64,000 nt of DNA from Arthrobacter pascens (GCF_017052465.1 NZ_JAFHKT010000112.1:1-64000); one strand, 5' to 3'. Positions 43,002 through 51,910 are shown, counted from the stretch's first letter. A program made the numbers and translations. Notes: generated by a model from the sequence alone, not told the origin.

Positions 43002-43462
43002 GTGTTTATCAGGGTCTTTCAGGCGGTATCCGTGCGGATATCGGCCCCCGTACCGGTTGGCGCAGGGGTTCGCCGAGGAAAAGTCAGGTGATCAACCGGC
43101 CGGTTTTCGCGGCTGGGACCAAATAGCGTTCATCGACGCAGGATGTGCCTCTCACATGAAAAAAGCCCACTCCCTGCGAGAACGGATTCTCTGCGGGATT
43201 CCGGTTGATGGACCGGAACTGGTCCCTACGACCAAAAGTGGGCATCACTGCACATCAAGTTCCACTAGCTTACCATCTGCGGCGCGCGCTCCCCGCCGCG
43301 GCCCCGTCTTGCTGGGTGAGGTGCGCGGTGAGAAAGGTGTTAAACGGAAATTACCTCGGCGGCAGGGACCCGAAACAACCGGCGAGCAGTATGGGCGTAT
43401 GCCCTGCTGACAGGCCCGTCAGCACCGACCTGCCGGCAAGTCTCCGACGAAAGGATCTGCGC
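43002..43462. other. Divergent region with helicase leader and nitrite-gene promoter
   Basis: 461 bases without a gene. The left half is the long 5' leader of the minus-strand helicase gene and holds the structured RNA at 43159-43243 plus a small hairpin (ATGTG/CACAT, 43143-43157). The right half should contain both promoters. An AT-richer stretch near 43337-43358 (GTGTTAAACGGAAATTACC) stands out and may belong to nitrogen control of the nitrite genes. Confidence 0.6.
43159..43243 (-). ncRNA. Four-way-junction leader RNA with U-tract in front of DEAD-box helicase
   Basis: Read on the minus strand, GCCCACT (43243-43237) pairs with AGTGGGC (43171-43165), immediately followed by TTTTTT (43164-43159). 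Inside are three stacked hairpins: TGGTC/GACCA (43234-43220), TTCCGGT/ACCGGAA (43218-43199), and a longer arm, TCCC-GC-AGAA..TTCT-GC-GGGA type (43198-43171), with loop TCCG. All four helices are perfect or have single bulges. It ends about 157 bases before the helicase ATG. The closing stem plus U-tract makes an intrinsic terminator, so attenuation of the helicase message is likely. Confidence 0.75.
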
Positions 43463-43810
43463 ATGATCTTGAAGAACCTCTTCCTCCAGGGCATCTTCCC
43501 GTTCGACGGAGCCGGGCTGGAAAAGCCCGTTCCCATCCACAGCCAGCTGTCCCGCTATGTACCGGACGGCGTCATCAACCAGACGCTTTACTTCCGGGGC
43601 GGCAACTCCTCCGCGGAACTGATCACGGTCGTGCTGATGCGGGACGGCATCCCCATGCGCTACTTCCCCATCGGCGCCAAGGGCCAGGTCCACGTTCCGC
43701 TGCGGGTGGTGGAGGACATCGAAGGCGGCTCGCTGATCGAACTCAGGCTGCTGGCGGACACGGGCGTCAGCGGCTCCGTGGTGGTGGACCTCGGCATGGT
43801 GGAGCACTGA
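43463..43810 (+). CDS. Conserved protein of unknown function leading the nitrite reductase operon
   Basis: 115 residues from ATG 43463, which has AAAGGA 8 nt upstream. The text opens MILKNLFLQGIFPFDGAGLE and continues with VPDGVINQTLYFRGGNSSAE, MRDGIPMRYFPIGAKGQVHV and ends VVVDLGMVEH. It looks like a small all-beta domain with no Cys and no signal peptide. I do not recognise a characterised family. The stop overlaps nirB (TGATG), so production is coupled to nitrite reductase. A chaperone or regulatory subunit is possible but unproven. Confidence 0.75.
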   Translation: MILKNLFLQGIFPFDGAGLEKPVPIHSQLSRYVPDGVINQTLYFRGGNSSAELITVVLMRDGIPMRYFPIGAKGQVHVPLRVVEDIEGGSLIELRLLADTGVSGSVVVDLGMVEH

Positions 43811-46323
43811 TGACCACGCTGGCCAGCCGCGCCGCGCGGACCAAAACCGTTGACACCCGCCGTCGGCTCGTGGTGATCGGCAACGGCATGGCCGGGGCGC
43901 GTGCCGTCGAAGAGATCCTCGCCCGCGGCGGCGGGGTGCAATACAGGATCACCATGTTCGGCGACGAGCCGTACGGCAACTACAACCGGATCATGCTCAG
44001 CCACGTCCTCTCCGGCGAGGAGGACACCGGCAACATCTTCCTCAACTCCCTGGACTGGTACCGGGAAAATGAGATCACCCTGCACGCGGGCGTCCGTGTG
44101 GACAGGATCGACCGCTTCGCCAAGCTCGTGTTTTCCGACGACGGCCGCGCCACACCGTACGACGTCCTGGTGATCGCCACCGGCAGCCGCTCCCACCTGC
44201 CGCCGATGGACGGCATGTACACCCCCGGCGGGCGGCTGCTGCCCGGGGTCTTCGCCTTCCGCACCATCGACGACACGCGCAACATGGTCGCGTACGCGCA
44301 GCAGGACCACCACCACCGCGCAGTGGTGGTCGGCGGCGGACTCTTGGGGCTGGAAGCCGCGCGGGGGCTGCAAAGCCACGGGATCGACGTCGACGTCGTC
44401 CACTCCGGCGGCCACCTCATGAATGCGCAGATGGGACCCGAGGGCGGCGCCGTCCTGCGCCGCAGCGTGGAGGCCCTGGGCATCAGGGTGCACACGGGCA
44501 GCCGCACCACGGCAGTCCTGGGTGCGGACAAGGTGACGGGCGTCCGGCTGCGGGACAGGCCGAACATCGAGTGCGACATGGTGGTGGTGGCGGCCGGCAT
44601 CCGCCCCAACGTGGAGGTGGCGGTCACCAGCGGCCTGCCAGTGGAGCGGGCCATCGTCGTCGACGACCACATGCGCGTGCCGGACGAGGAGGAAATCTAC
44701 GCGGTGGGGGAATGCGTCCAGCACCGCGGCGAGGTCTACGGCCTGGTGGCGCCGCTGTGGGAGCAGGCAGCGGTGCTGGCAGACCACGTCACGGGCGCCA
44801 ACCCGAAAGCGGCGTACCTGGGCACCCGGGCAGCCACCAAACTGAAGGTGGCCGGCGTCGACGTCGCATCCATGGGGCTGCAGGGTCCGGAACGGGAGAC
44901 GGACGAACACGTGGTGTTCTCGGAACCCAGCCGCGGCGTCTTCAAGTCGATCGTGATCCGGGACGGCAAGATCGTGGGCGCCACACTGCTCGGGGACAGC
45001 CGCAAGGTGGCGTACCTGACACAGGCATTCGACCGCGGCCTCCCGCTGCCGGAGGAGCGCGTCTCACTGCTGTTCGACGTCGGCGGGCCGGGCGAGGAGG
45101 CAGGGGTCGCGGAACTCGACGGCGCCGCGCAGGTCTGCAACTGCAACGGAGTCAGCAAGCAGACGCTCGTAGAAACGGTCAAGGGCGGATGCAGCACGCT
45201 GGCTGGCGTCATGGACGCCACGCGGGCGGGCAAGGGCTGCGGCTCCTGCAAGCTGCTGGTCCGCCAGGTGGTGGAGTGGGCCGCCGACGGTGCCGTGGAG
45301 GAAGACCCGGCGGCGAACTACTACGTTCCCGGTGTGCCGCTGGACAAAGCTGACCTGATGGCGGCCATCCGCGAGCAGGGGCTGCGGTCCGTGTCGGCGG
45401 TCTTCGCGGCCCTGGCCCCCGGCGGCGCAGAGGACGCCAGGTCCAAGATGGGCCTGGCCTCACTGCTGAAGATGATGTGGGCCGCCGAGTACATCGACGA
45501 GCGCGACGCCCGGTTCGTGAACGACCGCGTCCACGCCAACATCCAGCGCGACGGCACCTTCTCCGTGGTGCCGCAGATGAAAGGCGGTGTCACCTCGCCG
45601 GAACAGCTCCGCCGGATCGCCGACGTCGCGGACAAGTACAGGATTCCCATGGTGAAGCTGACAGGCGGGCAGCGGATCGACCTGCTGGGGATCCCCAAGG
45701 AGGACCTGCCCAAGGTCTGGGCCGACCTCGGCATGCCCTCCGGCTACGCCTACGGCAAGAGCTTCCGCACGGTGAAAACCTGCGTGGGGCAGGAGTTCTG
45801 CCGCTTCGGAACCGGTGATTCCACGAAGCTGGGCGTCGAGATCGAGTCGCGCTTCCAGGGCATTGAGTCGCCGGCGAAGCTGAAACTGGCAGTGTCCGGA
45901 TGCCCGCGGAACTGCGCCGAATCCCTGGTCAAGGATGTGGGCGTGGTGGCCGTGGAAGGCGGCCGCTGGGAGATCTATGTGGGCGGTGCGGCCGGAGCAC
46001 ACATCCGCAAGGGCGACCTGCTCGCCACGGTGGACGATCCCGAGACCGTCAAGCTGCTGACGGGCCGCTTCATGCAGTACTACCGCGAGCGGGCGAACTG
46101 GCTGGAACGGACATACGCCTTTGTGCCGCGGGTCGGGATCGAGCACCTCCGCTCGGTGATCGTGGAGGACTCTGAGGGGATCGGCCCGGAGCTGGACGCC
46201 GCCATGCAACGGTCCGTCGACAGCTATGTGGACCCCTGGACCGAACGCGATGATCCTTTCACGCCGGGCCAGTTCCGCACCGCGCTGCCGCTCGAGGTCC
46301 TCCCCCAGGTGCCGGTCCGATGA
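43810..46323 (+). CDS. nirB: NADH-dependent assimilatory nitrite reductase, large subunit
   Basis: Reduces nitrite to ammonium with NADH in the cytoplasm. 837 residues. The FAD/NAD domains (1-400) have VVIGNGMAGARAVEEIL and AVVVGGGLLGLEAARGLQ. A BFD-like [2Fe-2S] domain follows near 440-490 (VCNCNGVSKQTL, GKGCGSCKLLV). The ferredoxin-like half-domain and sirohaem/[4Fe-4S] domain carry TGGQRIDLLGI, CVGQEFCRFGTGDS and SGCPRNCAES, whose four Cys bind the cluster. All cofactor ligands are present. It is coupled at both ends to its neighbours. Confidence 0.96.
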   Translation: MTTLASRAARTKTVDTRRRLVVIGNGMAGARAVEEILARGGGVQYRITMFGDEPYGNYNRIMLSHVLSGEEDTGNIFLNSLDWYRENEITLHAGVRVDRIDRFAKLVFSDDGRATPYDVLVIATGSRSHLPPMDGMYTPGGRLLPGVFAFRTIDDTRNMVAYAQQDHHHRAVVVGGGLLGLEAARGLQSHGIDVDVVHSGGHLMNAQMGPEGGAVLRRSVEALGIRVHTGSRTTAVLGADKVTGVRLRDRPNIECDMVVVAAGIRPNVEVAVTSGLPVERAIVVDDHMRVPDEEEIYAVGECVQHRGEVYGLVAPLWEQAAVLADHVTGANPKAAYLGTRAATKLKVAGVDVASMGLQGPERETDEHVVFSEPSRGVFKSIVIRDGKIVGATLLGDSRKVAYLTQAFDRGLPLPEERVSLLFDVGGPGEEAGVAELDGAAQVCNCNGVSKQTLVETVKGGCSTLAGVMDATRAGKGCGSCKLLVRQVVEWAADGAVEEDPAANYYVPGVPLDKADLMAAIREQGLRSVSAVFAALAPGGAEDARSKMGLASLLKMMWAAEYIDERDARFVNDRVHANIQRDGTFSVVPQMKGGVTSPEQLRRIADVADKYRIPMVKLTGGQRIDLLGIPKEDLPKVWADLGMPSGYAYGKSFRTVKTCVGQEFCRFGTGDSTKLGVEIESRFQGIESPAKLKLAVSGCPRNCAESLVKDVGVVAVEGGRWEIYVGGAAGAHIRKGDLLATVDDPETVKLLTGRFMQYYRERANWLERTYAFVPRVGIEHLRSVIVEDSEGIGPELDAAMQRSVDSYVDPWTERDDPFTPGQFRTALPLEVLPQVPVR

Positions 46324-46661
46324 TGGCCGGCCTCTCCAACGCAGGACAGGATGCCGGGCTGCACGTCCTCGGCCCGCTCGAGCAGATTCCCGTGGGCGAA
46401 GGGCGCGCCTTCGGGGTGGCCGGCGAGCAGGTGGCGGTGTTCCGGCTGCGGGACGGCTCCCTCCGGGCGGTTTCGGCGGTCTGCCCGCACAAGGGCGGTC
46501 CCATCGCCGACGGCACCATTGACCGGTCCGTGGTGATGTGCCCCCTGCATCAGCACTCCTTCGAGCTGGAAACGGGCTGCTCCACCACCGGCGCCGGGCC
46601 GCTGCGCAGCTATCCCGTAGCCGCCGACGCCGCGGGGAACATCGTCCTGCAGCTCCCCTGA
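46320..46661 (+). CDS. nirD: Nitrite reductase small subunit (Rieske type)
   Basis: 113 residues. The [2Fe-2S] Rieske ligands are CPH in AVCPHKGGPIADG and CxxH in MCPLHQHSF. Length and the closing VAADAAGNIVLQLP fit NirD. Two adjacent ATGs (46320 and 46323) overlap the nirB stop by 4 or 1 bases. It forms the small subunit of NADH-nitrite reductase. No nitrate reductase or transporter gene is visible in the window. Confidence 0.94.
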   Translation: MMAGLSNAGQDAGLHVLGPLEQIPVGEGRAFGVAGEQVAVFRLRDGSLRAVSAVCPHKGGPIADGTIDRSVVMCPLHQHSFELETGCSTTGAGPLRSYPVAADAAGNIVLQLP

Positions 46662-46714
46662 GCTAACAACCGCGACCTGGTTTGGGCGGGGGTTTCTGTG
46701 GCAGGGTGATAGCC

Positions 46715-47110
46715 ATGGACTACACCGCCGATCCGCGCGTGGACGCCTACATCAATGCCCTGCCGGAGTGGCAGCAGGAGGTGTGCCGGCAGGTCCGCGA
46801 ACTGGTCCACGCCGCGGACCCCGAGGTCACAGAGACCATCAAGAGGACCCGGCAGCCGTACTTCGAGCTCCGCGGCAACGTCTGCGCCCTGCTGGCGGCC
46901 AAGGACCACGTGAACGTCTTCCTGTACGACGGCGGCCTGACCCCGGACCCTGAGCACCTCATCACCGGCGGGCTCGGGAACAAGACAGGCCGGACGGTGG
47001 CCTTCTACGAGGGCGAAGCCATCAACGCGCCGGCCCTGCTCGAGATGTTCAGGTCGATCATCGCGGACAACCGGGCCGGCGGCTGGCGCCGGCTCCAGAA
47101 GGGCCCGTAA
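46715..47110 (+). CDS. DUF1801 domain protein
   Basis: 131 residues from ATG 46715, with AGGGTG upstream. The pattern is YINALPEWQQEVCRQVRELV, then ETIKRTRQPYFELRGNVCAL, AAKDHVNVFLYDGGLTPDP and a closing helix. It is the small alpha/beta fold of DUF1801/YdhG-like proteins, related to frataxin-fold or iron-linked proteins by structure only. No activity is known. It ends 3 bp before a methyltransferase gene and probably shares its transcript. Confidence 0.85.
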   Translation: MDYTADPRVDAYINALPEWQQEVCRQVRELVHAADPEVTETIKRTRQPYFELRGNVCALLAAKDHVNVFLYDGGLTPDPEHLITGGLGNKTGRTVAFYEGEAINAPALLEMFRSIIADNRAGGWRRLQKGP

Positions 47111-47113
47111 ACG

Positions 47114-47839
47114 ATGAGCGATCCCCAGCAGTCCCCCGACAGCCAGGCCGGAACAACGCACGATGGAACAACGCACGACGGCACCGCCCGCCTGTGGGAC
47201 GACATGTACCGGAGCCGCGCGCGCGTGTGGAGCGGCCGGCCGAATCCGCAGCTCGTCGCGGAAACGGCCGGGCTGACACCCGGAACGGCCCTGGATCTCG
47301 GCTGCGGCGAAGGCGCCGACGCCCTGTGGCTCGCAGAGCGGGGCTGGACGGTGACCGCGGTGGACGTATCCGCCGTCGCGCTTCAAAGGGCGGCTGGCCA
47401 CGCCGCGGCGTCAGAGGCGGGCTCCCGCATCACCTGGCTGCAGCGGGACCTCGAAGCGTGGGCTCCAGACGTGCAGTTTGACCTCGTCTCCGCGCAGTTC
47501 CTGCACTCCACGGAAATGCCCTGGCAGCGGTCGCACCGGATTGCGGCGGACGCCGTCCGGACAGGCGGGACCCTCCTCGTCGTAGGGCACCACCCGGACG
47601 GGCTGCCGCCCTGGTCGCGCCACAAGGAAGGCAGCCACGGCGGCGACGGCGGCGACCTGGATTGGGTGAGGTACTTCACGCCTGGGCAGCTCGTGGCCGA
47701 ACTCGGCATCGCGCCGCCCGAGTGGCGCGTCGACGTGGCGGAAAGCCGGGAACGGGAGGCCACAGGCCCGGACGGGCAGATGGCCATCCTCGCCGACGCC
47801 GTCCTGCGCGCCACCCGGCTGGCTGCCGGTCCAGCCTGA
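47114..47839 (+). CDS. Class I SAM-dependent methyltransferase
   Basis: 241 residues. Motif I is TALDLGCGEGADALWLAERG (about 55-75), motif II is VTAVDVSAVAL, and FDLVSAQFLHS and GTLLVVGHHPDG follow. It resembles tellurite-resistance/thiopurine-type small-molecule methyltransferases. The substrate is unknown. The N-terminal 25 residues include a repeated GTTHDGTTHDGT stretch from a short duplicated DNA segment. Confidence 0.87.
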   Translation: MSDPQQSPDSQAGTTHDGTTHDGTARLWDDMYRSRARVWSGRPNPQLVAETAGLTPGTALDLGCGEGADALWLAERGWTVTAVDVSAVALQRAAGHAAASEAGSRITWLQRDLEAWAPDVQFDLVSAQFLHSTEMPWQRSHRIAADAVRTGGTLLVVGHHPDGLPPWSRHKEGSHGGDGGDLDWVRYFTPGQLVAELGIAPPEWRVDVAESREREATGPDGQMAILADAVLRATRLAAGPA

Positions 47840-47862
47840 TCCCGCCTGAGACTCGAAGCCGG

Positions 47863-48753
47863 CTACCGCTGCCCTTCGGGCGCGGCGCAGGCGATGAAGT
47901 GTTCGACGAGGGGCTCCTGGCCTCCCGAGCGGACTACGACGGAGAGCTCCACCAGGTCAACCCGTCTGCGCAGCTCCCGCCAGACGAGCCCGTGGGGCTG
48001 CTGTGTGACGGAGGATTCGGGAGCCAGCGTCACTCCCAGCCCGCATTTGACCATAGCCAGCTGGGAGTTGATGGAGTTGGCGTAATGCTGGGCCTCGGGG
48101 CTGAAGCCTGCCTGCCGGCAGGCGGCCACGAGCTCGTCATGGTAGTCCGGGGAGATGTGCCTTCGCAGCCACACCCATGGTTCATCCCGGAACTCGATGA
48201 GGCCGACCGGCCCGTCCCCGCCCGCCAGCCTGTGGTCTTGGGGCATCGCGACCACAAAGTGATCCCGCCGCAGCGGCACCGATTTCAAACGCCGGCCCGT
48301 GACGGTCTGCCGGATGACGGCAACGTCCAGCTCCCTTCGCTCCAGCGCGTCGCGCCCATGGTGGGAGTCGATCTCCTGAACCTGCAGTTCCACGAGCGGC
48401 CGGGAAGCGCGAAAGCGCTGCAGGATCTGAGGCAATGTTTCGCTGAACGCCGACGTGACGGCGCCGATGCGCAGGGTGCCAGCCAGGCCTCCGTTGGCCA
48501 CCGCCGCCACTTCGCGGGCACGTTCGGAAGCCCGCACCAGCAGCCTGCACTGCTCCAGGAACAACTGCCCGGCTTCAGTCAGCAGCACGCTCCGGCTTGA
48601 CCTGTTCAACAGCGTCAGGGCCAACTGGCGTTCCAGCTGAAGAATGGCTTGGCTCAGCGGCGGCTGCGACATTTTGAGCCTGTCGGCCGCGCGGCTGAAA
48701 TTCAGTTCCTCTGCCACGGCAATGAAGTACCGGGCCTGTCGTACTTCAACCAC
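47863..48753 (-). CDS. LysR-family transcriptional regulator
   Basis: 296 residues. The N-terminal winged helix is MVEVRQARYFIAVAEELNFS, then RAADRLKMSQPPLSQAILQL and ERQLALTLLNR. The C-terminal effector domain is of the CatM/BenM type, with hinge strands GTLRIGAVTSAFSETLPQIL and FVVAMPQDHRLAG. The start is GTG 48753. It is divergent from the RraA operon with 79 bp between, the classic layout for a LysR activator of the neighbouring catabolic genes. The inducer is unknown, probably an intermediate of that pathway. Confidence 0.92.
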   Translation of the reverse strand: MVEVRQARYFIAVAEELNFSRAADRLKMSQPPLSQAILQLERQLALTLLNRSSRSVLLTEAGQLFLEQCRLLVRASERAREVAAVANGGLAGTLRIGAVTSAFSETLPQILQRFRASRPLVELQVQEIDSHHGRDALERRELDVAVIRQTVTGRRLKSVPLRRDHFVVAMPQDHRLAGGDGPVGLIEFRDEPWVWLRRHISPDYHDELVAACRQAGFSPEAQHYANSINSQLAMVKCGLGVTLAPESSVTQQPHGLVWRELRRRVDLVELSVVVRSGGQEPLVEHFIACAAPEGQR

Positions 48754-48832
48754 GTGATCTAGTCGCCCTTCGTCTTTCAGCTATACGGGATTAGACCTTC
48801 ACTCTATCAAGCTGGCCCTGTCTACTTGAAGC

Positions 48833-49501
48833 ATGACCCTCTCAAACACCTCCCTGCTTGCCGGTTACGCGGAGCTTGATTCCGCCGCCGTCTCCGACGC
48901 CCTGGACGCCCTGGAGCTCCCGCCGGGCCAGGCCGGCTTCCTCCCCGTCTGGGGCCACCCCAAGATCGTCGGCTTCGCCGTCACCGTCCAGCTCGAGCCG
49001 TATGTCCCCGGCCCCTCCGGCGCACACATCGGCTCCGCCGCCGTGGCCGCTGCCTCTGACGAGAACGTGATCGTGGTGAACAACGAAGGCCGCACCGACG
49101 TCTCCTGCTGGGGCGGGCTCCTGAGCCTGGGCGCCGCTCTTAACGGCGTGCGTGGAGTGGTGGCCGACGGCGCCTGCCGCGATGTGAACGAAGCCCGGGA
49201 AATGAGCTTCCCGGTATTCGCGAAAGGCCGCATCCCGGCGACCGCCCGGGGAAGGCTTCAGCAGCGCTCCACCGGCGAACCGGTACGCCTGGGCAACGTC
49301 ACTGTCGCCCCCGGCGACGTCGTCTTCGCTGACGAAACCGGTGTGGTCGTCGTGCCCCGCGCTTACGCGGAAGAAGTCCTTGAAAAGGCCCAAGCGGTGG
49401 CAGAGCGGGAACGGGCCATTGCCGCTGATCTGCGCTCCGGCGTCGCACTCCATGAGGCCATGCGCGACGCGCGCCTGGCCGGAGCCACTGAGGAACACTG
49501 A
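48833..49501 (+). CDS. RraA-fold protein 1, probable metal-dependent aldolase or decarboxylase
   Basis: 222 residues. The RraA fold includes LDSAAVSDALDALELPPGQA, the anion site ENVIVVNNEGRTDVSCWGGL and the signature GVVADGACRDVNEAREM, with Arg116-Asp117 at the metal/substrate site. That Arg-Asp pair is kept in 4-hydroxy-4-methyl-2-oxoglutarate aldolases and lost in the E. coli RNase E inhibitor RraA, so an enzyme is more likely than an RNase regulator. It is the first gene of the operon and its stop overlaps the next RraA gene by one base (TGATG). Confidence 0.85.
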   Translation: MTLSNTSLLAGYAELDSAAVSDALDALELPPGQAGFLPVWGHPKIVGFAVTVQLEPYVPGPSGAHIGSAAVAAASDENVIVVNNEGRTDVSCWGGLLSLGAALNGVRGVVADGACRDVNEAREMSFPVFAKGRIPATARGRLQQRSTGEPVRLGNVTVAPGDVVFADETGVVVVPRAYAEEVLEKAQAVAERERAIAADLRSGVALHEAMRDARLAGATEEH

Positions 49502-50163
49502 TGAACACCACCACTTCTGATATCTCCGCCCGTCTGAAGGCGATTCCCACTGCGTCCATTTCTGATGCCATGGACTCCCTCGGCATCCATGGCACCCTGC
49601 ACGGACTGGCCCCGCTGACCTACGACTTCAGGATCGGCGGGCCCGCCTTCACCGTTCAGTACGAGCCGGCCGGCTCCGAACGCGGCAGCGTCGGTGACTT
49701 CCTCGACGACGTTCCGCCCGGCGCCGTCGTGCTCATCGACAACCACGCCCGCACCGACGTCACCGTCTGGGGCGGCATCATGACCGAAATCGCCGCCGCC
49801 CGCGGCATCGGCGGAACCGTCATCAACGGCGTCTGCCGCGACCTGAATGCCGCACTCCGCCAGAACTACCCGCTGTTCAGCCGCGGCCGGTTCATGCGCA
49901 CGGGCAAGGACCGCGTCCGGCTCGTCGCCGTCAACGTTCCGGTGACCATCAGCGACGTCGAGATCTCACCGCTGGACATCATCTGCGGAGACGCCGACGG
50001 CGCCCTCGCCGTCCCGGCGGCACGCGCCGAACAGATCGCTGAGATCGCCGAACGGATCGAAGACGTCGAGGCCAGGATCATCGAGGCCGTCAAGGCAGGT
50101 TCCACCCTGGTCCAGGCCCGCGCCGACCTCGGCTACCACGACCTGCAGTGGAGGAAAGCATGA
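49501..50163 (+). CDS. RraA-fold protein 2, probable metal-dependent aldolase or decarboxylase
   Basis: 220 residues. IPTASISDAMDSLGIHGTLH, VVLIDNHARTDVTVWGGIMT and GGTVINGVCRDLNAALRQNY show the same fold, with Arg113-Asp114. It is clearly diverged from protein 1, so this is not a recent duplication. The C-terminal helix reads IAERIEDVEARIIEAVKAGS. It overlaps both neighbours (TGATG before, ATGA after). A multi-subunit assembly or successive steps on one substrate are possible. Confidence 0.85.
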   Translation: MNTTTSDISARLKAIPTASISDAMDSLGIHGTLHGLAPLTYDFRIGGPAFTVQYEPAGSERGSVGDFLDDVPPGAVVLIDNHARTDVTVWGGIMTEIAAARGIGGTVINGVCRDLNAALRQNYPLFSRGRFMRTGKDRVRLVAVNVPVTISDVEISPLDIICGDADGALAVPAARAEQIAEIAERIEDVEARIIEAVKAGSTLVQARADLGYHDLQWRKA

Positions 50164-50768
50164 GCAACGCAGCCGGAGGACACTCCGCAGCCACCCTGTA
50201 TGAGGCCGCTAAGCTGCCCTGCGCCTGCGATCCGGGCCTGCGCGCAGCCTGGCCCGGATCAAAAGTGGCCGGGCCGGCGTTCACCGTCCGCGGCATCGGC
50301 GGGGACAACCTCGCGCTCCACAACGCCGTGCTGGCCGCACCCGCCGGCAGCGTCCTGGTCGTGGACTTGCAGGGGGCGGCCTACGGCCACTGGGGCGAGG
50401 TACTCGCCGTCGCCGCACAGCACCGGGGAATTCTTGGTCTGGTCGTCGACGGCGGCGTCCGTGACTCCGAGGAGATGGCCGCCATGGACTTCCCCGTCTT
50501 CGCCCGCCACGTCACGGTCGTCGGCACCGTCAAGGATTACCCCGGCGATATGCGCTCCCCCGTCCGCGTCGGCGGCGTCGTGGTCCACACCGGCGACCTG
50601 ATAGTAGGCGACGCTGACGGCGTCGTCGTCCTGCCCCAGGACTCAGCCGATGCCATCATCAGCCGCGCCGACCAGCGTGTGGCCGACGAGCAGCGGATCA
50701 TCGCCGACATCAGGGCCGGCAAGAGCACGCTTGAGCTGTACGGCCTGAAGGCTGAGGGGAGCTGGTGA
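50160..50768 (+). CDS. RraA-fold protein 3, divergent
   Basis: 202 residues from ATG 50160, preceded by GGAGGAAAGC. It keeps the fold core (VLVVDLQGAAYGHWGEVLAV) and the GLVVDGGVRDSEEMAAMDFP signature with Arg101-Asp102. The N-terminal SDALD-type helix of proteins 1 and 2 is replaced by ATLYEAAKLPCACDPGLRAA, which carries two Cys. It may act on a different intermediate. Overlaps protein 2 by 4 bp and the aminotransferase by 1 bp. Confidence 0.82.
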   Translation: MSNAAGGHSAATLYEAAKLPCACDPGLRAAWPGSKVAGPAFTVRGIGGDNLALHNAVLAAPAGSVLVVDLQGAAYGHWGEVLAVAAQHRGILGLVVDGGVRDSEEMAAMDFPVFARHVTVVGTVKDYPGDMRSPVRVGGVVVHTGDLIVGDADGVVVLPQDSADAIISRADQRVADEQRIIADIRAGKSTLELYGLKAEGSW

Positions 50769-51910
50769 TGTCCGCTAGCCATGCCGTGGAGCGGATCATC
50801 AGCAGCAGCCGCCGGCCCAAGTCCCTGGGCGCCGGAAAGCCCGGGGCCATCTCCCTGGCAATGGGCGAGCCGGACTCCGGCACCCCGGCAGCCATCGTCG
50901 AAGCCGCCATCGGGGCCCTGTCTCAGGGCAGGACCCGCTACGCCCCCATGGCGGGCTCCCCCGAGCTGCAGCACGCCATCGCGAGGCACACCTTTGCCAA
51001 GTATGCCCGGCCCACCATGTCGGAGGAGATCGTCCTGACCCATGGCGGCAGCGCAGGGCTGGCAGCGGCGATGCTGGCCCTGGTCAACCCCGGGGACAGG
51101 ATCCTGATCCCGGAACCGACCTATTCCCTGTATGCCGACCATGCAGCCCTGATCGGGGCCGAGGTCGTCTGGGTGCCCAACCTCGCCGGCGGCTCCCTGG
51201 ACCTGGACACACTCCAGCAGGAGGCAGCCGCGGCCAGGATGATCATCCTGTGCAACCCCGGAAACCCGACGGGCCGCGTCTACCCCGACAGCGACCTGCA
51301 CCGGCTGGGACAGCTCCTCCAGGACAACCCCGGCCTGTTGCTTCTGGCCGACGAGGCCTACGCGGACATCACCTTCGACGGCGGCACCTTCACCTCGGCC
51401 ATGACGCTGGCCAACGTCCGGGACCAGGTCATCGGCTGCAGTACGTTCTCCAAGACCTACGCCATGACCGGCTGGCGTCTAGGCCACGTGGTCGCGCCGG
51501 TGGAACTGGCGAACAGGATCAATACCATCCACCGCACCATCAACGGGCCGCTGAGCACCTTCATCCAGGACGCCGCCCTGACAGCCCTGGAGATTCCTGA
51601 CGCCGACCTTCAGGCCACCGCGGCCTCCTACCAGCAGCGGCGGGACGTCGTCCTCGATCTCCTGTCCGGGTTGCCGGGTGTCGAAATGCTTCCGCCCCAA
51701 GGCGCTTTCTACGCCTTCCCCAAGATCCACTCGCCCTTCAGCTCGGACGAAATGACGGCCCGTTTCGCGGAGGCCGGGGTGCTGGTCCGCTCCGGCAGCG
51801 AATTCGGCCCGTCCGGCGAGGGCCACATCCGCATCTCTTTCGCGACCGACGTCGAAAGCCTGAAAGAGGGGCTGGCCCGCTTCGCAGCAACGGTTAAGGA
51901 ACTGGTATGA
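50768..51910 (+). CDS. PLP-dependent class I/II aminotransferase
   Basis: 380 residues, fold type I. SLAMGEPDSGTPAAIVEAAI opens the substrate domain. ILCNPGNPTGRVY holds the Asn/Pro pair, LLADEAYADITF the cofactor-ring Asp, and CSTFSKTYAMTGWRLGHVV the PLP-binding Lys, followed by HIRISFATD with the carboxylate-binding Arg. It is of the aspartate-aminotransferase superfamily with a broad substrate range. ATG 50768 overlaps the RraA3 stop. In this operon it probably makes or removes an amino group to give the 2-oxo acid that an RraA-type lyase splits (inference). Confidence 0.9.
   Translation: MSASHAVERIISSSRRPKSLGAGKPGAISLAMGEPDSGTPAAIVEAAIGALSQGRTRYAPMAGSPELQHAIARHTFAKYARPTMSEEIVLTHGGSAGLAAAMLALVNPGDRILIPEPTYSLYADHAALIGAEVVWVPNLAGGSLDLDTLQQEAAAARMIILCNPGNPTGRVYPDSDLHRLGQLLQDNPGLLLLADEAYADITFDGGTFTSAMTLANVRDQVIGCSTFSKTYAMTGWRLGHVVAPVELANRINTIHRTINGPLSTFIQDAALTALEIPDADLQATAASYQQRRDVVLDLLSGLPGVEMLPPQGAFYAFPKIHSPFSSDEMTARFAEAGVLVRSGSEFGPSGEGHIRISFATDVESLKEGLARFAATVKELV

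Noticed and set aside
41496..43091. 531-residue open frame on the plus strand opposite the DEAD-box helicase
   Set aside because: It is the high-GC antisense shadow of a gene with every helicase motif. Its translation is low-complexity and has no recognisable domain.
43660..44910. 416-residue minus-strand open frame over nirB
   Set aside because: Antisense shadow, rich in His, Val and Asp as expected from reversed GC-rich codons.
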